From Mycobacterium sp. URHD0025 (GTDB lineage Bacteria > Actinomycetota > Actinomycetes > Mycobacteriales > Mycobacteriaceae), in contig NZ_AUEQ01000011.1 of assembly GCF_000426065.1 (NCBI RefSeq), positions 62,001 to 126,000 of the forward strand: 64,000 nt of DNA. Direction: 5' to 3'. Under the pieces are notes generated by a model. That model did not search any database. It saw nothing but the letters and a program-made list of their open reading frames with translations, and was not told the DNA's origin. The stretch's first letter is position 1; each line of letters starts with the position of its first letter. The position numbers and the translations under genes are program-made. Shown in pieces: positions 24,057 to 34,500 of this stretch.

Positions 24057-25067
24057 TCAGCGGGTGGTCCAGTCGAGCAGCTGTTCGGCGGGCCAGGTGT
24101 TGACGATGCGCTCGACCGGCACCTCGGCATCCACGGCGCGCTGGGCCCCGTAGCCGAGGAACTCGAGCTGGCCGGGCGCATGGGAATCGGTGTCGATGCT
24201 GAACAGGCATCCGATGTCGAGCGCCTGCTTCAGCAGCCGGGTCGGCGGGTCACGCCGTTCTGGCCGGGAGTTGATCTCGACGGCCGTGCCGTGGTCGAGG
24301 CAGGCGGTGAACACCTTCTCGGCGTCGAACTTCGACTCCGGCCGCATGCCGCGTCCGCCGGTGACCAGGCGCCCGGTGCAGTGCCCGAGAACATCGGTGT
24401 CTGGGTTCGACACCGCTTTGACCATGCGCCGGGTCATGGATGCAGAGTCCATGGCGAGCTTGGAGTGCACACTGGCCACCACGACATCGAGGCGTTGCAG
24501 CAGTTCGGGCTCCTGGTCCAGCGACCCGTCTTCGAGGATGTCGACCTCGATCCCGGTGAGGATGCGCATCGGCGCCACGAGTTCACGGATCTCCTCGATG
24601 ACGTCGAGTTGCTCGCGCAACCGGTCGGGCGACAGCCCGTTGGCGATCCTGAGCCGGGGCGAGTGATCGGTCAGCGCGCAGTACTCATGGCCCAGGTCGC
24701 GCGCGGCCAGCATCATCTCTTCGATGGGGGCCGATCCGTCCGACCAGTTCGAGTGCACATGCAGGTCGCCCCGCAGCGCCGCGCGAATATCGCCACCTCC
24801 GAGATCTACGGCGGCCGAACGTAATTCGACGAGGGTATCCGGCTCACGGCCGGCCCAGGCCTGGGCGATCACCTTCGCGGTCTTGGGCCCCACCCCGGGC
24901 AGTGACTGCCAATTGTTCGACGCGCCCAGACGCTCGCGCTGCTCGTCGGTCAGCGACTCGACGGCGTCGGCGGCATTGCGGTAGGCCATCACTCGTCGCG
25001 GGTCTTCCCGCGCACGGTCCTTGTAATACGCGATCTGGCGCAGTGCGGTCACCGGGTCCATCGGCAT
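24057..25067 (-). CDS. PHP domain phosphoesterase with helix-hairpin-helix (Rv3856c-like)
   Basis: A 336-aa protein. The first 95 residues resemble the DNA polymerase X helix-hairpin-helix region (SLPGVGPKTAKVIAQAW). The PHP domain (about 108-330) has the metal motifs GDLHVHSNWSDG, CALTDHSPR, GIEVDILEDG, VVASVHSK, DVLGHCTG and SIDTDSHAPG. PHP proteins of this type hydrolyse phosphodiesters or phosphomonoesters in DNA repair; no polymerase palm is present. I chose ATG 25067; the upstream in-frame sequence overlaps the preceding gene. It follows the DCC1 gene by 2 nt, so they form an operon. Confidence 0.9.
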   Translation of the reverse strand: MPMDPVTALRQIAYYKDRAREDPRRVMAYRNAADAVESLTDEQRERLGASNNWQSLPGVGPKTAKVIAQAWAGREPDTLVELRSAAVDLGGGDIRAALRGDLHVHSNWSDGSAPIEEMMLAARDLGHEYCALTDHSPRLRIANGLSPDRLREQLDVIEEIRELVAPMRILTGIEVDILEDGSLDQEPELLQRLDVVVASVHSKLAMDSASMTRRMVKAVSNPDTDVLGHCTGRLVTGGRGMRPESKFDAEKVFTACLDHGTAVEINSRPERRDPPTRLLKQALDIGCLFSIDTDSHAPGQLEFLGYGAQRAVDAEVPVERIVNTWPAEQLLDWTTR

Positions 25068-25069
25068 AC

Positions 25070-25447
25070 TCAGCAGTCCCCCGGACGCGCCTCGCAGTGC
25101 GGCGTGGTGCCCGGGAACCGGTAGCGGTGGGTGGCGACCCAGCGGTAGATCGCGTTCTGCAGGTGTCGCACACCTGGTACGTGGTAGAGCCGCAATGGAA
25201 TTCGCGTCCCAAAGCCGGCGGATACGGCGGCGTTGATCGCTTCTGCACCGCGGTAGACCACACCCGACGAGTCCTGCCACCACGCCGCTTCCAGCATCCG
25301 GTCGGCAGGCACACCGAGTCGCTCCGCCGTGCCCGGCCGCTGGAACGGCGCGATGTGGAGGTCCCCGGTCCGTTGCCGATCGGTCAACGCGTTGACACTG
25401 CGGGTACACATCCCGCAGTTGCCGTCGAAGTACAGGACACCGCTCAT
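25070..25447 (-). CDS. DCC1-like thiol-disulfide oxidoreductase (DUF393)
   Basis: A 125-aa thioredoxin-like protein. Start MSGVLYFDG at 25447 matches the family's usual N-terminus. The redox CxxC lies at FDGNCGMCTRS (about 11-14), followed by FQRPGTAERLGV and the conserved YRGAEAINAAV stretch. The DUF393/DCC family transfers thiols or acts as a membrane-linked disulfide reductase. It is the first gene of the pair with the PHP protein and is divergent from the SulP transporter. Confidence 0.88.
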   Translation of the reverse strand: MSGVLYFDGNCGMCTRSVNALTDRQRTGDLHIAPFQRPGTAERLGVPADRMLEAAWWQDSSGVVYRGAEAINAAVSAGFGTRIPLRLYHVPGVRHLQNAIYRWVATHRYRFPGTTPHCEARPGDC

Positions 25448-25485
25448 ACCTTCAGTGTGCCCAGCATTCGCGATACCGTACAGTG

Positions 25486-25497
25486 GATTGCGCAATC
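25486..25497. promoter_or_regulatory. GATTGCGCAATC palindrome in the DCC1/SulP divergent region
   Basis: A perfect 12-bp palindrome lying 31 bp before the SulP GTG and 39 bp before the DCC1 start. It is followed by short CAATC direct repeats (TCAATCC, TCAATCC). The inner 10-mer ATTGCGCAAT also occurs upstream of the aquaporin gene (39433-39442). A regulator is likely but not identified. Confidence 0.5.
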
Positions 25498-25527
25498 GCT
25501 CAATCCATCAATCCGTCAGGGCATACC

Positions 25528-27162
25528 GTGATCAGAACCGCGGCCGGCAGATTCGGCCGGCTGCTGCCCCATCGGGATGATTACGCCGAGGTCCCGCGCT
25601 CGTGGCGGCGCGACGTCCTCGCCGGCGTGACCGTCGGCGTGGTGGCGCTGCCGTTGGCGTTGGCGTTCGGGATCAGTTCCGGCGTGGGCGCGGCCGCAGG
25701 GCTGGTCACCGCGGTGGTGGCCGGCCTGGTCGCGGCCGTGTTCGGCGGTTCCCATGTGCAGGTGTCCGGCCCGACGGGGGCGATGGCGGTAGTCCTGGCA
25801 CCGATCGTCGCGCAACACGGGCTCGGCAGCATCGCGTTGGTGACGGTGGTGGCGGGCCTGGTGGTACTGGCGGCGGGGGCCACCGGCCTCGGCCGCGCTG
25901 TGATGTTCATTCCGTGGCCGGTGATCGAGGGGTTCACCCTGGGCATCGCGATGATCATCTTCCTGCAGCAGATTCCCGCCGCCTTCGCACAGCAGGCCCC
26001 GGCCGGCCAACGCACACTGCCGGCCGCGATCGCGGTGGTGATCCGGGCCGATTGGACAGACGCGGCCAGAACACTCGGGGTGGTGGCTGTTGTCGCGCTC
26101 CTCATGGTCTGCCTGGCCCGGCTGCACCGGGCCATTCCGGAATCGCTGACCGCGGTCATCGTGGTTACCCTGCTGGTTTCCGTGCTCCACGTTCCGGTCG
26201 CGGCGATCGGCCAGTTGCCATCACACCTGCCCGCCCCGATGCTGCCGCACGCCGACCTCGGCGCATTGCGCACGCTGCTGGGAGCCGCGCTGGCCATCGC
26301 CGCGCTGGCGGCCATCGAATCGCTCCTGTCGGCGCGGGTCGCCGCGACCATGTCACCGAGCGGACCATACGACCCGGACCGTGAGCTGGTGGGACAGGGA
26401 CTGGCCTCGGTCGCCTCAGGAGTTTTCGGTGGCATGCCCGCCACCGGGGCCATCGCCCGCACCGCGGTCAACGTCCGATCGGGCGCCAGTACGCGGGTGG
26501 CGGCGATCGTGCACTCACTGGTGCTGTTGGGGGTGGTGTACCTGGCCACCGGCCCGGTCTCGACCATTCCGCTCGCGGCGCTGGCCGGGGTCCTGATGGT
26601 GACGTCGTTCCGGATGATCTCGGCGAGCACGATCCGGAAGATCCTGCGCTCCACGCGTTCCGACGCGTTGACGTTCGTACTGACCGCCGCGGTCACCGTG
26701 TGCTTCGACCTGATCGAGGCGGTCGAGATCGGCGTCGTCGTCGCCGCGTTCTTCGCGTTGCATTCGGTGGCGCGGCGCAGCAGCGTCATTCGCGAGGAGC
26801 TACCCGGGCCATCTCATCCCGGCGATGACCAGATCGCACTGCTGCGACTCGATGGCGCGATGTTCTTCGGTGCGGCCGAACGTATTTCGAATGCGATCGT
26901 CGATGCCGAGCATCCGCAGACATCCGTCGTCATCATCCGGATGTCGCAACTCGGCATGCTCGACGCCACCGGCGCGCACACGCTCGCGGAGATCGCCACC
27001 GAATTGGAATCGCGCGGTATCACGGTGATCATCAAGGGTGTTCGCCCCGAACACGCCGAGTTGCTGACCAACGTCGGCGTGTTCGAGTCACTGCGACACG
27101 AGAACCACCTGCTCGATTCGCTCGACGATGCGATCGAGCATGCCCGCACCCACGTCAGCTGA
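25528..27162 (+). CDS. SulP family anion transporter with STAS domain
   Basis: A 544-aa secondary transporter starting at GTG 25528. About 12-14 transmembrane segments cover residues 25-400 with SulP motifs ALPLALAFGISSGVG, VQVSGPTGAM and FGGMPATGAIARTAVN. A cytoplasmic STAS domain (about 420-540) ends it, with LDGAMFFGAAERI and SQLGMLDATGAHTL. SulP proteins carry sulfate, bicarbonate or dicarboxylates; the substrate is not settled by sequence. Its stop overlaps the stop of the convergent dehydrogenase by 8 nt. Confidence 0.92.
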   Translation: MIRTAAGRFGRLLPHRDDYAEVPRSWRRDVLAGVTVGVVALPLALAFGISSGVGAAAGLVTAVVAGLVAAVFGGSHVQVSGPTGAMAVVLAPIVAQHGLGSIALVTVVAGLVVLAAGATGLGRAVMFIPWPVIEGFTLGIAMIIFLQQIPAAFAQQAPAGQRTLPAAIAVVIRADWTDAARTLGVVAVVALLMVCLARLHRAIPESLTAVIVVTLLVSVLHVPVAAIGQLPSHLPAPMLPHADLGALRTLLGAALAIAALAAIESLLSARVAATMSPSGPYDPDRELVGQGLASVASGVFGGMPATGAIARTAVNVRSGASTRVAAIVHSLVLLGVVYLATGPVSTIPLAALAGVLMVTSFRMISASTIRKILRSTRSDALTFVLTAAVTVCFDLIEAVEIGVVVAAFFALHSVARRSSVIREELPGPSHPGDDQIALLRLDGAMFFGAAERISNAIVDAEHPQTSVVIIRMSQLGMLDATGAHTLAEIATELESRGITVIIKGVRPEHAELLTNVGVFESLRHENHLLDSLDDAIEHARTHVS

Positions 27163-28501
27163 CGGTACGGATCAGCTTCTTGTTCACGAACTCGTCCATG
27201 CCGAACTTGCCCAGCTCGCGCCCGAAACCGGACCGCTTGATGCCACCGAACGGCAACTCGGCCCCTTCGGCGCCGACCGCGTTGACGAACACCATGCCGG
27301 CATCGATGCGGTCGGCCACCCGTGCGGCCTGATCGGCATCGGTGGTGAACACGTAGGACCCGAGTCCGAACGGGGTGTCGTTGGCGATTTCGACGGCCTC
27401 GTCCTCCGAGCCCGCCTTGTATACGACGGCCACCGGGCCGAACAGTTCCTGACGGTAGGCGTCGTTGTCCTCGGTGACGCCGGTGAGCACGGCCGGCGGG
27501 TAGTAGGCACCCCGACGCTCGCCCGCGGACTGCAATTTGGCGCCCTGATCGACGGCGGCCTTGACCTGCTGCTCGAGCCGCTCGGCGGCCAATTCCGAAG
27601 ACAGCGGGGCGATTCCGTTCGCGGCGGCCAGCAGCTTGTCGGTGAACTTGGTCAGGAAGTCGTCATACAGGTTCTCGGCGACGATGAACCGCTTCGCGGC
27701 GTTGCAGGCCTGTCCGGTGTTCTCCATCCGTCCGTCGACCGCGGCTTGCACGGTCGCGTCGAGGTCATCGGTGGACAGCAGGATGAACGGATCGGAGCCG
27801 CCGAGTTCCAGCACGCATTTCTTGAGGTTGCGCCCGGCGATCTCGGCGACGGCAGCGCCCGCCCGTTCGGAACCGGTCAGCGATACCGCGGCCACCCGCG
27901 GGTCGGCGATGATGTCGGCGACCTGATCGTTGGTGGCACGGATGTCGACGTAGGCGCCCTGCGGCAGGCCGGCCTCCAGGAAGATCAGCTGCAGCAGCTC
28001 GGCGGATTCGGGGCACTGCGGGGCGTGCTTGAGCAGAATTGTGTTGCCCACGATCAGATTTGGGCCGGCGAACCGGGCCACCTGGTAGTACGGGTAGTTC
28101 CACGGCATGATGCCGAGCAGCACGCCGACCGGGCCACGCTTCACGACCGCCTTGCCTTCGCCCTCGAGCAGGGTGATCTCCTCGTCGGCGAGGAACTTCT
28201 CGGCGTTGTCGGCGTAGTACTGGTAGATCGCGGCGCTGAAGTCGACCTCGCCCAGAGCCTGGTCTCGCGGCTTGCCCATCTCACGGACGATGACATCGGC
28301 GAGCTGCTCGCGGCGTTGCTCGTGCAGGGCGGCGACCTTACCGATGAGCGCGGCCCGCTCGGCCACCGTGGTGGTGCGGGCCCAGCTGCGGCCCGTCTTG
28401 GCAGCGGCCTCGATCGCGGCCTGGATCTCGGCGTCGGTCGAGGTCGGGTAGGTGGCGACCACCTCGGCGGTCGCCGGATCGGTGACTGCGTACTCGCTCA
28501 T
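27155..28501 (-). CDS. Succinate-semialdehyde dehydrogenase (aldehyde dehydrogenase family)
   Basis: A 448-aa NAD(P)-dependent aldehyde dehydrogenase. ATG 28501 has GGGAG five nt upstream. The protein shows the cofactor motif MPWNYPYYQ, the general-base Glu in LELGGSDPF and the catalytic Cys in NTGQACNAAKRF. The short form (about 450 aa) resembles the YneI/Sad-type succinate-semialdehyde dehydrogenases of the GABA and 2-oxoglutarate by-pass routes. Substrate assignment is by overall resemblance only. It stands alone on its strand. Confidence 0.85.
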   Translation of the reverse strand: MSEYAVTDPATAEVVATYPTSTDAEIQAAIEAAAKTGRSWARTTTVAERAALIGKVAALHEQRREQLADVIVREMGKPRDQALGEVDFSAAIYQYYADNAEKFLADEEITLLEGEGKAVVKRGPVGVLLGIMPWNYPYYQVARFAGPNLIVGNTILLKHAPQCPESAELLQLIFLEAGLPQGAYVDIRATNDQVADIIADPRVAAVSLTGSERAGAAVAEIAGRNLKKCVLELGGSDPFILLSTDDLDATVQAAVDGRMENTGQACNAAKRFIVAENLYDDFLTKFTDKLLAAANGIAPLSSELAAERLEQQVKAAVDQGAKLQSAGERRGAYYPPAVLTGVTEDNDAYRQELFGPVAVVYKAGSEDEAVEIANDTPFGLGSYVFTTDADQAARVADRIDAGMVFVNAVGAEGAELPFGGIKRSGFGRELGKFGMDEFVNKKLIRTVS

Positions 28502-28656
28502 GTTCACTCCCAGAGTGGTTCAAATCAGGGGATTTCGTATATTTCCCTGCCCGAGACTACCGATTGCGGCGGCGAAATGGCATAGAAGATACGGAATCAG
28601 CACCCCCGGATCGGGCGCGGGCCTGAGAGCCTCCTGGCAGTCCGGCAAGTCCAGGA

Positions 28657-29541
28657 ATGAATCGTCCGGCGCGACTAGTTTGTGATGGCGTGCGCTTCGC
28701 CTTCAAAACATCCCCGCAGAACACGACCTGGGCCGACATGCTTGCCATCTGGAAAGCTGCCGACAAGATCGACGTCTTCGAATCCGGCTGGACGTTCGAC
28801 CACTTCTATCCGATCTTCTCCGACCCCACCGGGCCCTGCCTGGAGGGCTGGACGACGCTGACCGCGCTGGCGCAGGCCACTGAGCGGTTGCGCGTCGGCG
28901 TGCTCGTCACCGGCATCCACTACCGCCATCCCGCCGTGCTGGCGAATATGGCCTCCGCACTCGACATCATCTCCAACGGTCGCCTGGAACTCGGCATCGG
29001 CGCCGGCTGGAATGAGGAGGAGTCCGGCGCATATGGCATCGAACTGGGTTCGATCAAGGAGCGCTTCGACCGCTTCGAGGAGGCCTGCGAGATTCTCAAA
29101 GGCCTGTTGAGCCAGGAGACGACGACGTTCGACGGCAAGTTCTACCAACTCAAGGACGCCCGCAACGAGCCCAAGGGCCCGCAGCAGCCGCATCCCCCGT
29201 TCTGCATCGGCGGCAGTGGGGAGAAGCGCACGCTGCGCATCACCGCCAAGTACGCCGACCACTGGAACTTCGTCGGCGGTCCGCCCGAGGAGTTCGCCCG
29301 CAAGCGCGATGTGCTGGCCGCGCACTGCGCCGATCTCGGCCGCGATCCCAAGGAGATCACATTGTCCGCGCACGTGCGTCTCGGTGAGGATCGCGACTAC
29401 ACGAAGGTGGTCGACGAAGCCGTAGCGCTGGGCGCCGAGGGACTGGACCTGGCAATCATCTATCTGCCGCCGCCCTACGATCCGGCTGTGCTGGAGCCGC
29501 TGGCGGAGGCGATCCGGGATTCGGGTCAGCTCACCCGCTGA
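28657..29541 (+). CDS. LLM class F420-dependent oxidoreductase
   Basis: A 294-aa luciferase-like TIM-barrel protein. Diagnostic stretches are FESGWTFDHFYPIF (about 40-53), GVLVTGIHYRHPAVLANM with the non-prolyl cis peptide region, the catalytic-type ISNGRLELGIGAGWNEEE, and CIGGSGEKRTLRITAKYADHWN. Such proteins in mycobacteria use coenzyme F420 rather than FMN to oxidise or reduce varied substrates; the substrate is unknown. It is followed by a strong hairpin at 29555-29594. Confidence 0.9.
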   Translation: MNRPARLVCDGVRFAFKTSPQNTTWADMLAIWKAADKIDVFESGWTFDHFYPIFSDPTGPCLEGWTTLTALAQATERLRVGVLVTGIHYRHPAVLANMASALDIISNGRLELGIGAGWNEEESGAYGIELGSIKERFDRFEEACEILKGLLSQETTTFDGKFYQLKDARNEPKGPQQPHPPFCIGGSGEKRTLRITAKYADHWNFVGGPPEEFARKRDVLAAHCADLGRDPKEITLSAHVRLGEDRDYTKVVDEAVALGAEGLDLAIIYLPPPYDPAVLEPLAEAIRDSGQLTR

Positions 29542-29554
29542 GCTACATATAGCT

Positions 29555-29594
29555 ACGCCCTCGGATCGGCGCTGTCGCGCCGGTTCGAGGGCGT
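29555..29594. terminator. Strong hairpin between convergent genes
   Basis: Outer arms ACGCCCTCG (29555-29563) and CGAGGGCGT (29586-29594) are perfectly complementary, and an inner CGGCGC/GCGCCG stem closes on TGTC. It lies 13 bp after the oxidoreductase stop and 22 bp from the stop of the small minus-strand ORF, so it can serve both. There is no U-tract. Confidence 0.75.
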
Positions 29595-29616
29595 TGTGCT
29601 CTGTGCCGAATGCCCG

Positions 29617-29757
29617 TCAAACTCCGAATCGGAGTAGCTCGTCGGCCGTGACCAGACGTTCCTGCTTGGCCGGAAACTCACGGCTCTTCATCGGGTGACG
29701 GAACAATGACCAGGCAATACGAGTCATCCGTGACCGACTGATCGGATTGATGTACAC
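29617..29757 (-). CDS. Small basic protein of 46 aa, unknown function
   Basis: A 46-codon frame starting at GTG 29757 with an AGGAG site 8 nt upstream and ending at TGA 29617. The peptide (MYINPISRSRMTRIAWSLFR..., ending LVTADELLRFGV) is basic in its first 32 residues and amphipathic afterwards, with no membrane segment. It sits in an otherwise empty 490-bp gap and ends just before a strong convergent hairpin, both typical of a true gene. An internal ATG (codon 11) is an alternative start. No family is recognised. Confidence 0.6.
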   Translation of the reverse strand: MYINPISRSRMTRIAWSLFRHPMKSREFPAKQERLVTADELLRFGV

Positions 29758-30034
29758 GGTGATCACTCCTGCGACTTACTGGTAGCTGTACCCGTAGTTC
29801 CACGTTACCGCAGCACTCTCACCACGTCATTAGATACCCGCCATCCGGCAAACAGTGCGTGCCACGCCGGAAAATAGGCAGATGTTTCTGCTGTGACTGG
29901 TGAGACAAATGTGGCGCAACCGATGGGTCAAAAAGAGATCTGGATCACTCCCTGCTACCAGCCTGGGCGCACTAGAGCTGTGATGGAGCTCACGTCAGTT
30001 AATTAAGAGCTCTCTCAAGTTCGACTCTCGAGCA

Positions 30035-31501
30035 CTAGCGCTGCGGCGCGGCTGTGGGCTTGATGACCGCGGGCAGAGCGGACTTGCCCATCAGGTAGCG
30101 GTCCACACCCGCGGCAGCAGCCCGGCCTTCCGCGATCGCCCACACGATCAGCGACTGTCCACGCCCCATGTCGCCGGCCACGAAGACGCCGGGCACCGAG
30201 GTCTGGAAGTTGTCGTCGCGCGAGACGTTTCCGCGGTCGGTCAGCTCGACGCCGAGGTTGCTCAGCAGACCTTCCTTCTCCGGTCCCACGAAGCCCATGG
30301 CGAGCAGCACCAGATCGGCCTTCAGCTCGAAGTCGGTCCCTTCGACCTTTTCGAACTTGCCAGCGTTCATCTTGACTTCGTGCGCCCGCAGGCCGGTCAC
30401 GCGACCGTCAGTGCCGATGAACTCCTCGGTGTTGACCGAGAACACGCGCTCGCCACCCTCCTCGTGGGCCGAGGACACCCGGAACATCAGTGGGTAGGTC
30501 GGCCACGGGGTGGAGTCCGCGCGGGTCTCCGGCGGGCGCGGCATGATCTCGAACTGGTGGATGCTGGCCGCGCCCTGACGGTGCGAGGTGCCGAGGCAGT
30601 CCGCGCCGGTGTCGCCACCGCCGATGATGATGACGTGCTTGTCCTTTGCGGTGATGGGCGGCTGGCCGTCGGGGCCGAGCACGTCATCGCCGAGCTGGAC
30701 CCGGTTGGCCCAGGGCAGGAATTCCATCGCCTGGTGGATGCCGTCGAGCTCGCGGCCCGGGATCGGCAGATCGCGCCATGCGGTCGCACCGCCGGCCAGT
30801 ACGACAGCGTCGTAGTTCAGCCGCAGCTGGGCCACGGTGATGTCGACGCCGACATTGACGCCGGGACGGAACTGGGTGCCTTCGGCCGCCATCTGTTCCA
30901 GACGCCGGTCGATGTGGCGCTTTTCCATCTTGAACTCGGGGATGCCGTAGCGCAGCAGGCCGCCGATGCGGTCGGCACGCTCGAACACCGTGACGGTGTG
31001 GCCGGCCCGGGTGAGCTGCTGGGCGGCGGCCAGTCCGGCCGGACCGGACCCGACGACGGCGACCTTCTTGCCGGTCTGCACGTCGGGCATCTTCGGGACG
31101 ACCCAGCCCTGGTCGAAGGCGTTGTCGATGATCTCGACCTCGACCTGCTTGATGGTCACGGGGTCCTGGTTGATGCCCAGGACGCAGGACGCCTCACACG
31201 GGGCGGGGCACAGCCGGCCGGTGAACTCCGGGAAGTTGTTGGTGGCGTGCAGCCGCTCGATCGCGTCGCGCCACCGGTCCTTGTAGACCAGGTCGTTCCA
31301 CTCGGGGATCAGGTTCCCCAGTGGGCAGCCGTTGTGGCAGAACGGGATACCGCAGTCCATGCATCGCGATGCCTGGTCCTGCAGCTTGTCGTGGGAGAAG
31401 TCCTCGTAGACCTCTTTCCAGTCCTTGAGGCGCAGCGGAACCGGCCTGCGGGTCGGGAGTTCCTTGGACGTGTGCTTGAGGAAACCGCGTGGATCAGCCA
31501 T
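30035..31501 (-). CDS. gltD: Glutamate synthase small subunit
   Basis: A 488-aa FAD and iron-sulfur subunit of NADPH-dependent glutamate synthase, passing electrons from NADPH to GltB. The N-terminal 150 residues hold the 4Fe-4S cysteine sets [14 protein letters not shown] and [15 protein letters not shown] binding follows at [17 protein letters not shown] (about 148-164) and an NADPH Rossmann at [16 protein letters not shown]. The C-terminal [18 protein letters not shown] is the conserved FAD GD motif. Its ATG lies 8 nt inside the end of gltB, so the two are coupled. Equivalent to Rv3858c. Confidence 0.97.
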   Translation of the reverse strand: MADPRGFLKHTSKELPTRRPVPLRLKDWKEVYEDFSHDKLQDQASRCMDCGIPFCHNGCPLGNLIPEWNDLVYKDRWRDAIERLHATNNFPEFTGRLCPAPCEASCVLGINQDPVTIKQVEVEIIDNAFDQGWVVPKMPDVQTGKKVAVVGSGPAGLAAAQQLTRAGHTVTVFERADRIGGLLRYGIPEFKMEKRHIDRRLEQMAAEGTQFRPGVNVGVDITVAQLRLNYDAVVLAGGATAWRDLPIPGRELDGIHQAMEFLPWANRVQLGDDVLGPDGQPPITAKDKHVIIIGGGDTGADCLGTSHRQGAASIHQFEIMPRPPETRADSTPWPTYPLMFRVSSAHEEGGERVFSVNTEEFIGTDGRVTGLRAHEVKMNAGKFEKVEGTDFELKADLVLLAMGFVGPEKEGLLSNLGVELTDRGNVSRDDNFQTSVPGVFVAGDMGRGQSLIVWAIAEGRAAAAGVDRYLMGKSALPAVIKPTAAPQR

Positions 31502-34500
31502 TTGCGGCCGCCATGATCGCCTCGTCCACGTTGACGCCGCGCTCTTCGGCCTCGGCGATGGCGGCCAGCACGCGCTTGTAGTCGCGCGGCATGACCTTCA
31601 CAAAGTGCTTCAACGCTCCATCCGATCGGTCCCAAGAGTCCAGGACCCGTTGTCCGACAGCCGAATCAGTCGCATCGACATGGGCGGCTATGAAGTCGCG
31701 CAGCCACACCGTGTCTTCAGCATCCAAGGCTTCCAGCTCCACCATCTCGGTGTTCAGGTTCTCGCCCAGCACGCCGGCCGGGTCGTAGACGTAGGCGACA
31801 CCACCGGACATACCCGCCGCGAAGTTGCGGCCGGTGGGTCCGAGGATGACGACCTTGCCGCCGGTCATGTACTCGCAGCCGTGGTCGCCGACACCTTCGA
31901 CGACCGCATGTGCGCCGGAGTTGCGGACCGCGAACCGCTCGCCGACCTGGCCGCGCAGGAACGCCTCGCCGCTGGTGGCGCCGAACAGCACGACGTTGCC
32001 GGCGATGATGTTGTCCTCGGCCACAAAGTCGGCCGGTGCTTCCTCGGCGGGGCGGACCACGATCCGTCCGCCCGACAGACCCTTACCGACGTAGTCGTTG
32101 GCGTCACCGTAGACGCGCAGCGTGATGCCCTTGGGCACGAACGCCCCGAAGCTGTTGCCCGCCGACCCGTCGAAGGTGATGTCGATCGTGCCGTGCGGAA
32201 GTCCCTGTCCGCCATAGGCCTTGGTGACCTCGTGGCCGAGCATGGTGCCGACGGTGCGGTTGACGTTGGTGATCTTCGTCGAGAAACGCACCGAGGTACC
32301 CGAGTCCAACGCCTCGCGGCTCTGGGTGATCAGCTGCTGATCCAGCGCCTTGTCCAGACCGTGGTCCTGCCGCGAGCTGCAGTACAGGTCCTGGTTCATG
32401 AACGCGGACTCCGGCTCGTACAGCACCGGCGAGAGGTCCAGCTTGTGGGCCTTCCAGTGCTCGGCGGCCTGGGTGGTGTCCAGTGCGCCGACCTGTCCGA
32501 CCATCTCGTTGATGGTGCGGAAACCCAACTGCGCCATCAACTCCCGGACCTCTTCGGCGATGAACATGAAGAAGTTCTCGACGAACTCGGGCTTGCCGTT
32601 GAACCGCTCACGCAGCACCGGGTTCTGCGTGGCCACACCCACCGGGCAGGTGTCGAGGTGGCAGACGCGCATCATGATGCAGCCCGAAACCACCAGCGGC
32701 GCAGTGGCGAAACCGAATTCCTCGGCGCCGAGCAGTGCGGCGACCACCACGTCGCGGCCGGTCTTGAGCTGACCGTCGACCTGCACCACGATGCGGTCAC
32801 GAAGTCCGTTGAGCAGCAGTGTCTGCTGAGTCTCCGCCAGACCGAGCTCCCACGGCGCACCGGCGTGCTTCTGCGATGTCAGTGGGGTGGCACCGGTGCC
32901 ACCGTCGTGGCCCGAGATCAGCACCACGTCGGCATGTGCCTTGGAGACGCCGGCCGCGACGGTGCCGACACCGTTCTCGGACACCAGCTTCACGTGCACG
33001 CGGGCGCCGGGGTTGGCGTTCTTCAGGTCGTGGATCAGCTGCGCGAGATCCTCGATCGAGTAGATGTCGTGGTGCGGCGGCGGCGAGATCAGGCCGACAC
33101 CCGGGGTCGAGTGTCGCACCTCGGCCACCCACGGGTACACCTTGTGCCCCGGAAGCTGGCCGCCCTCACCAGGTTTCGCACCCTGGGCCATCTTGATCTG
33201 GATATCGGTGCAGTTCGTCAGGTAGTGCGACGTCACCCCGAACCGGCCGGAGGCCACCTGCTTGATGGCGCTGCGGCGCCAGTCGCCGTTCTCGTCGGGG
33301 TCGAAGCGGTCGACGCTTTCGCCGCCCTCACCCGAATTCGACCGGCCGCCAAGGCGGTTCATCGCGATGGCCAGGGTCTCGTGCGCCTCGGCGGAGATCG
33401 AGCCGTAGCTCATGGCGCCGGTCGAGAACCGCTTGACGATCTCGGAGGCGGGTTCCACCTCGTCGATCGAGATCGGCTGGCGCACGGCTTCGTCACCACT
33501 GCGGAACTTCAGCAGGCCACGCAGTGAGGCCATCTTCTCGCTCTGGTCGTCGACCAGAGCGGTGTACTCCTTGAAGATCGAGTACTGGCCGGTGCGCGTG
33601 GAGTGCTGCAGCTTGAACACCGTGTCCGGGTTGAACAGGTGGTACTCGCCCTCGCGGCGCCACTGGTACTCGCCGCCGACCTCGAGCTCGCGGTGAGCGC
33701 GCTCGTCGGGGCGGTCCAGGTAGGCCAGCGAGTGGCGGGCGGCGACGTCGGCGGCGATGTCGTCGAGGTCGATGCCGCCCACCGGGCAGCTCAGCCCGGT
33801 GAAGTACTGGTCGAGCACTTCCTGGGAGACGCCGATGGCCTGGAACAGCTGGGCGCCGGTGTAGGACGCCAGGGTGGAGATGCCCATCTTGGACATCACC
33901 TTGAGCACGCCCTTGCCCGCGGCCTTGACGTAGTTGGCCTTGGCCTGATCGCTGCTGATGCCGGAGATCACGCCCCGGTCGACCATGTCCTCGATCGACT
34001 CGAAGGCCATGTACGGGTTGATCGCGGCGGCACCGAAGCCGCACAGCATGGCCATGTGGTGCACCTCGCGGGCGTCACCGGCCTCGACCACGAGGCCGAC
34101 CTTGGTGCGGGTGCGTTCGCGGACCAGGTGGTGGTGCACCGCGGACACCGAGAGCAGCGACGGGATCGGCGCCATGGTCTCGTTGGACTCGCGGTCGGAC
34201 AGCACGATGATGCGGGCACCCTCGCGGATGGCCTCGGAGACCTTGGCGCGGACGTTGTCGAGCGCCTCCTTGAGCCCCTGGCCGCCCCGGTTGACCGGGT
34301 ACAGGCAGCGGATCACCGCGGCCCGCATGCCGTGCTTGTGGCCGCGAACCTCGTGGTCGGGGTCGACACAGATCAGCTTGGACAGATCGGCGTTGCGCAG
34401 GATCGGCTGCGGAAGCACGATCTGCCGGCACGACTCGGGTCCGGGGTTGAGCAGGTCGCCTTCGGGTCCGATCACGCCCTGGAGGCTGGTGACCACCTCT

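Noticed and set aside
29945-30034. A tRNA-like pattern (GAGCT/AGCTC arm and a GTTCGA loop) upstream of the gltD 3' end.
   Set aside because: No proper anticodon or T-stem pairing could be built and the acceptor stem is imperfect.
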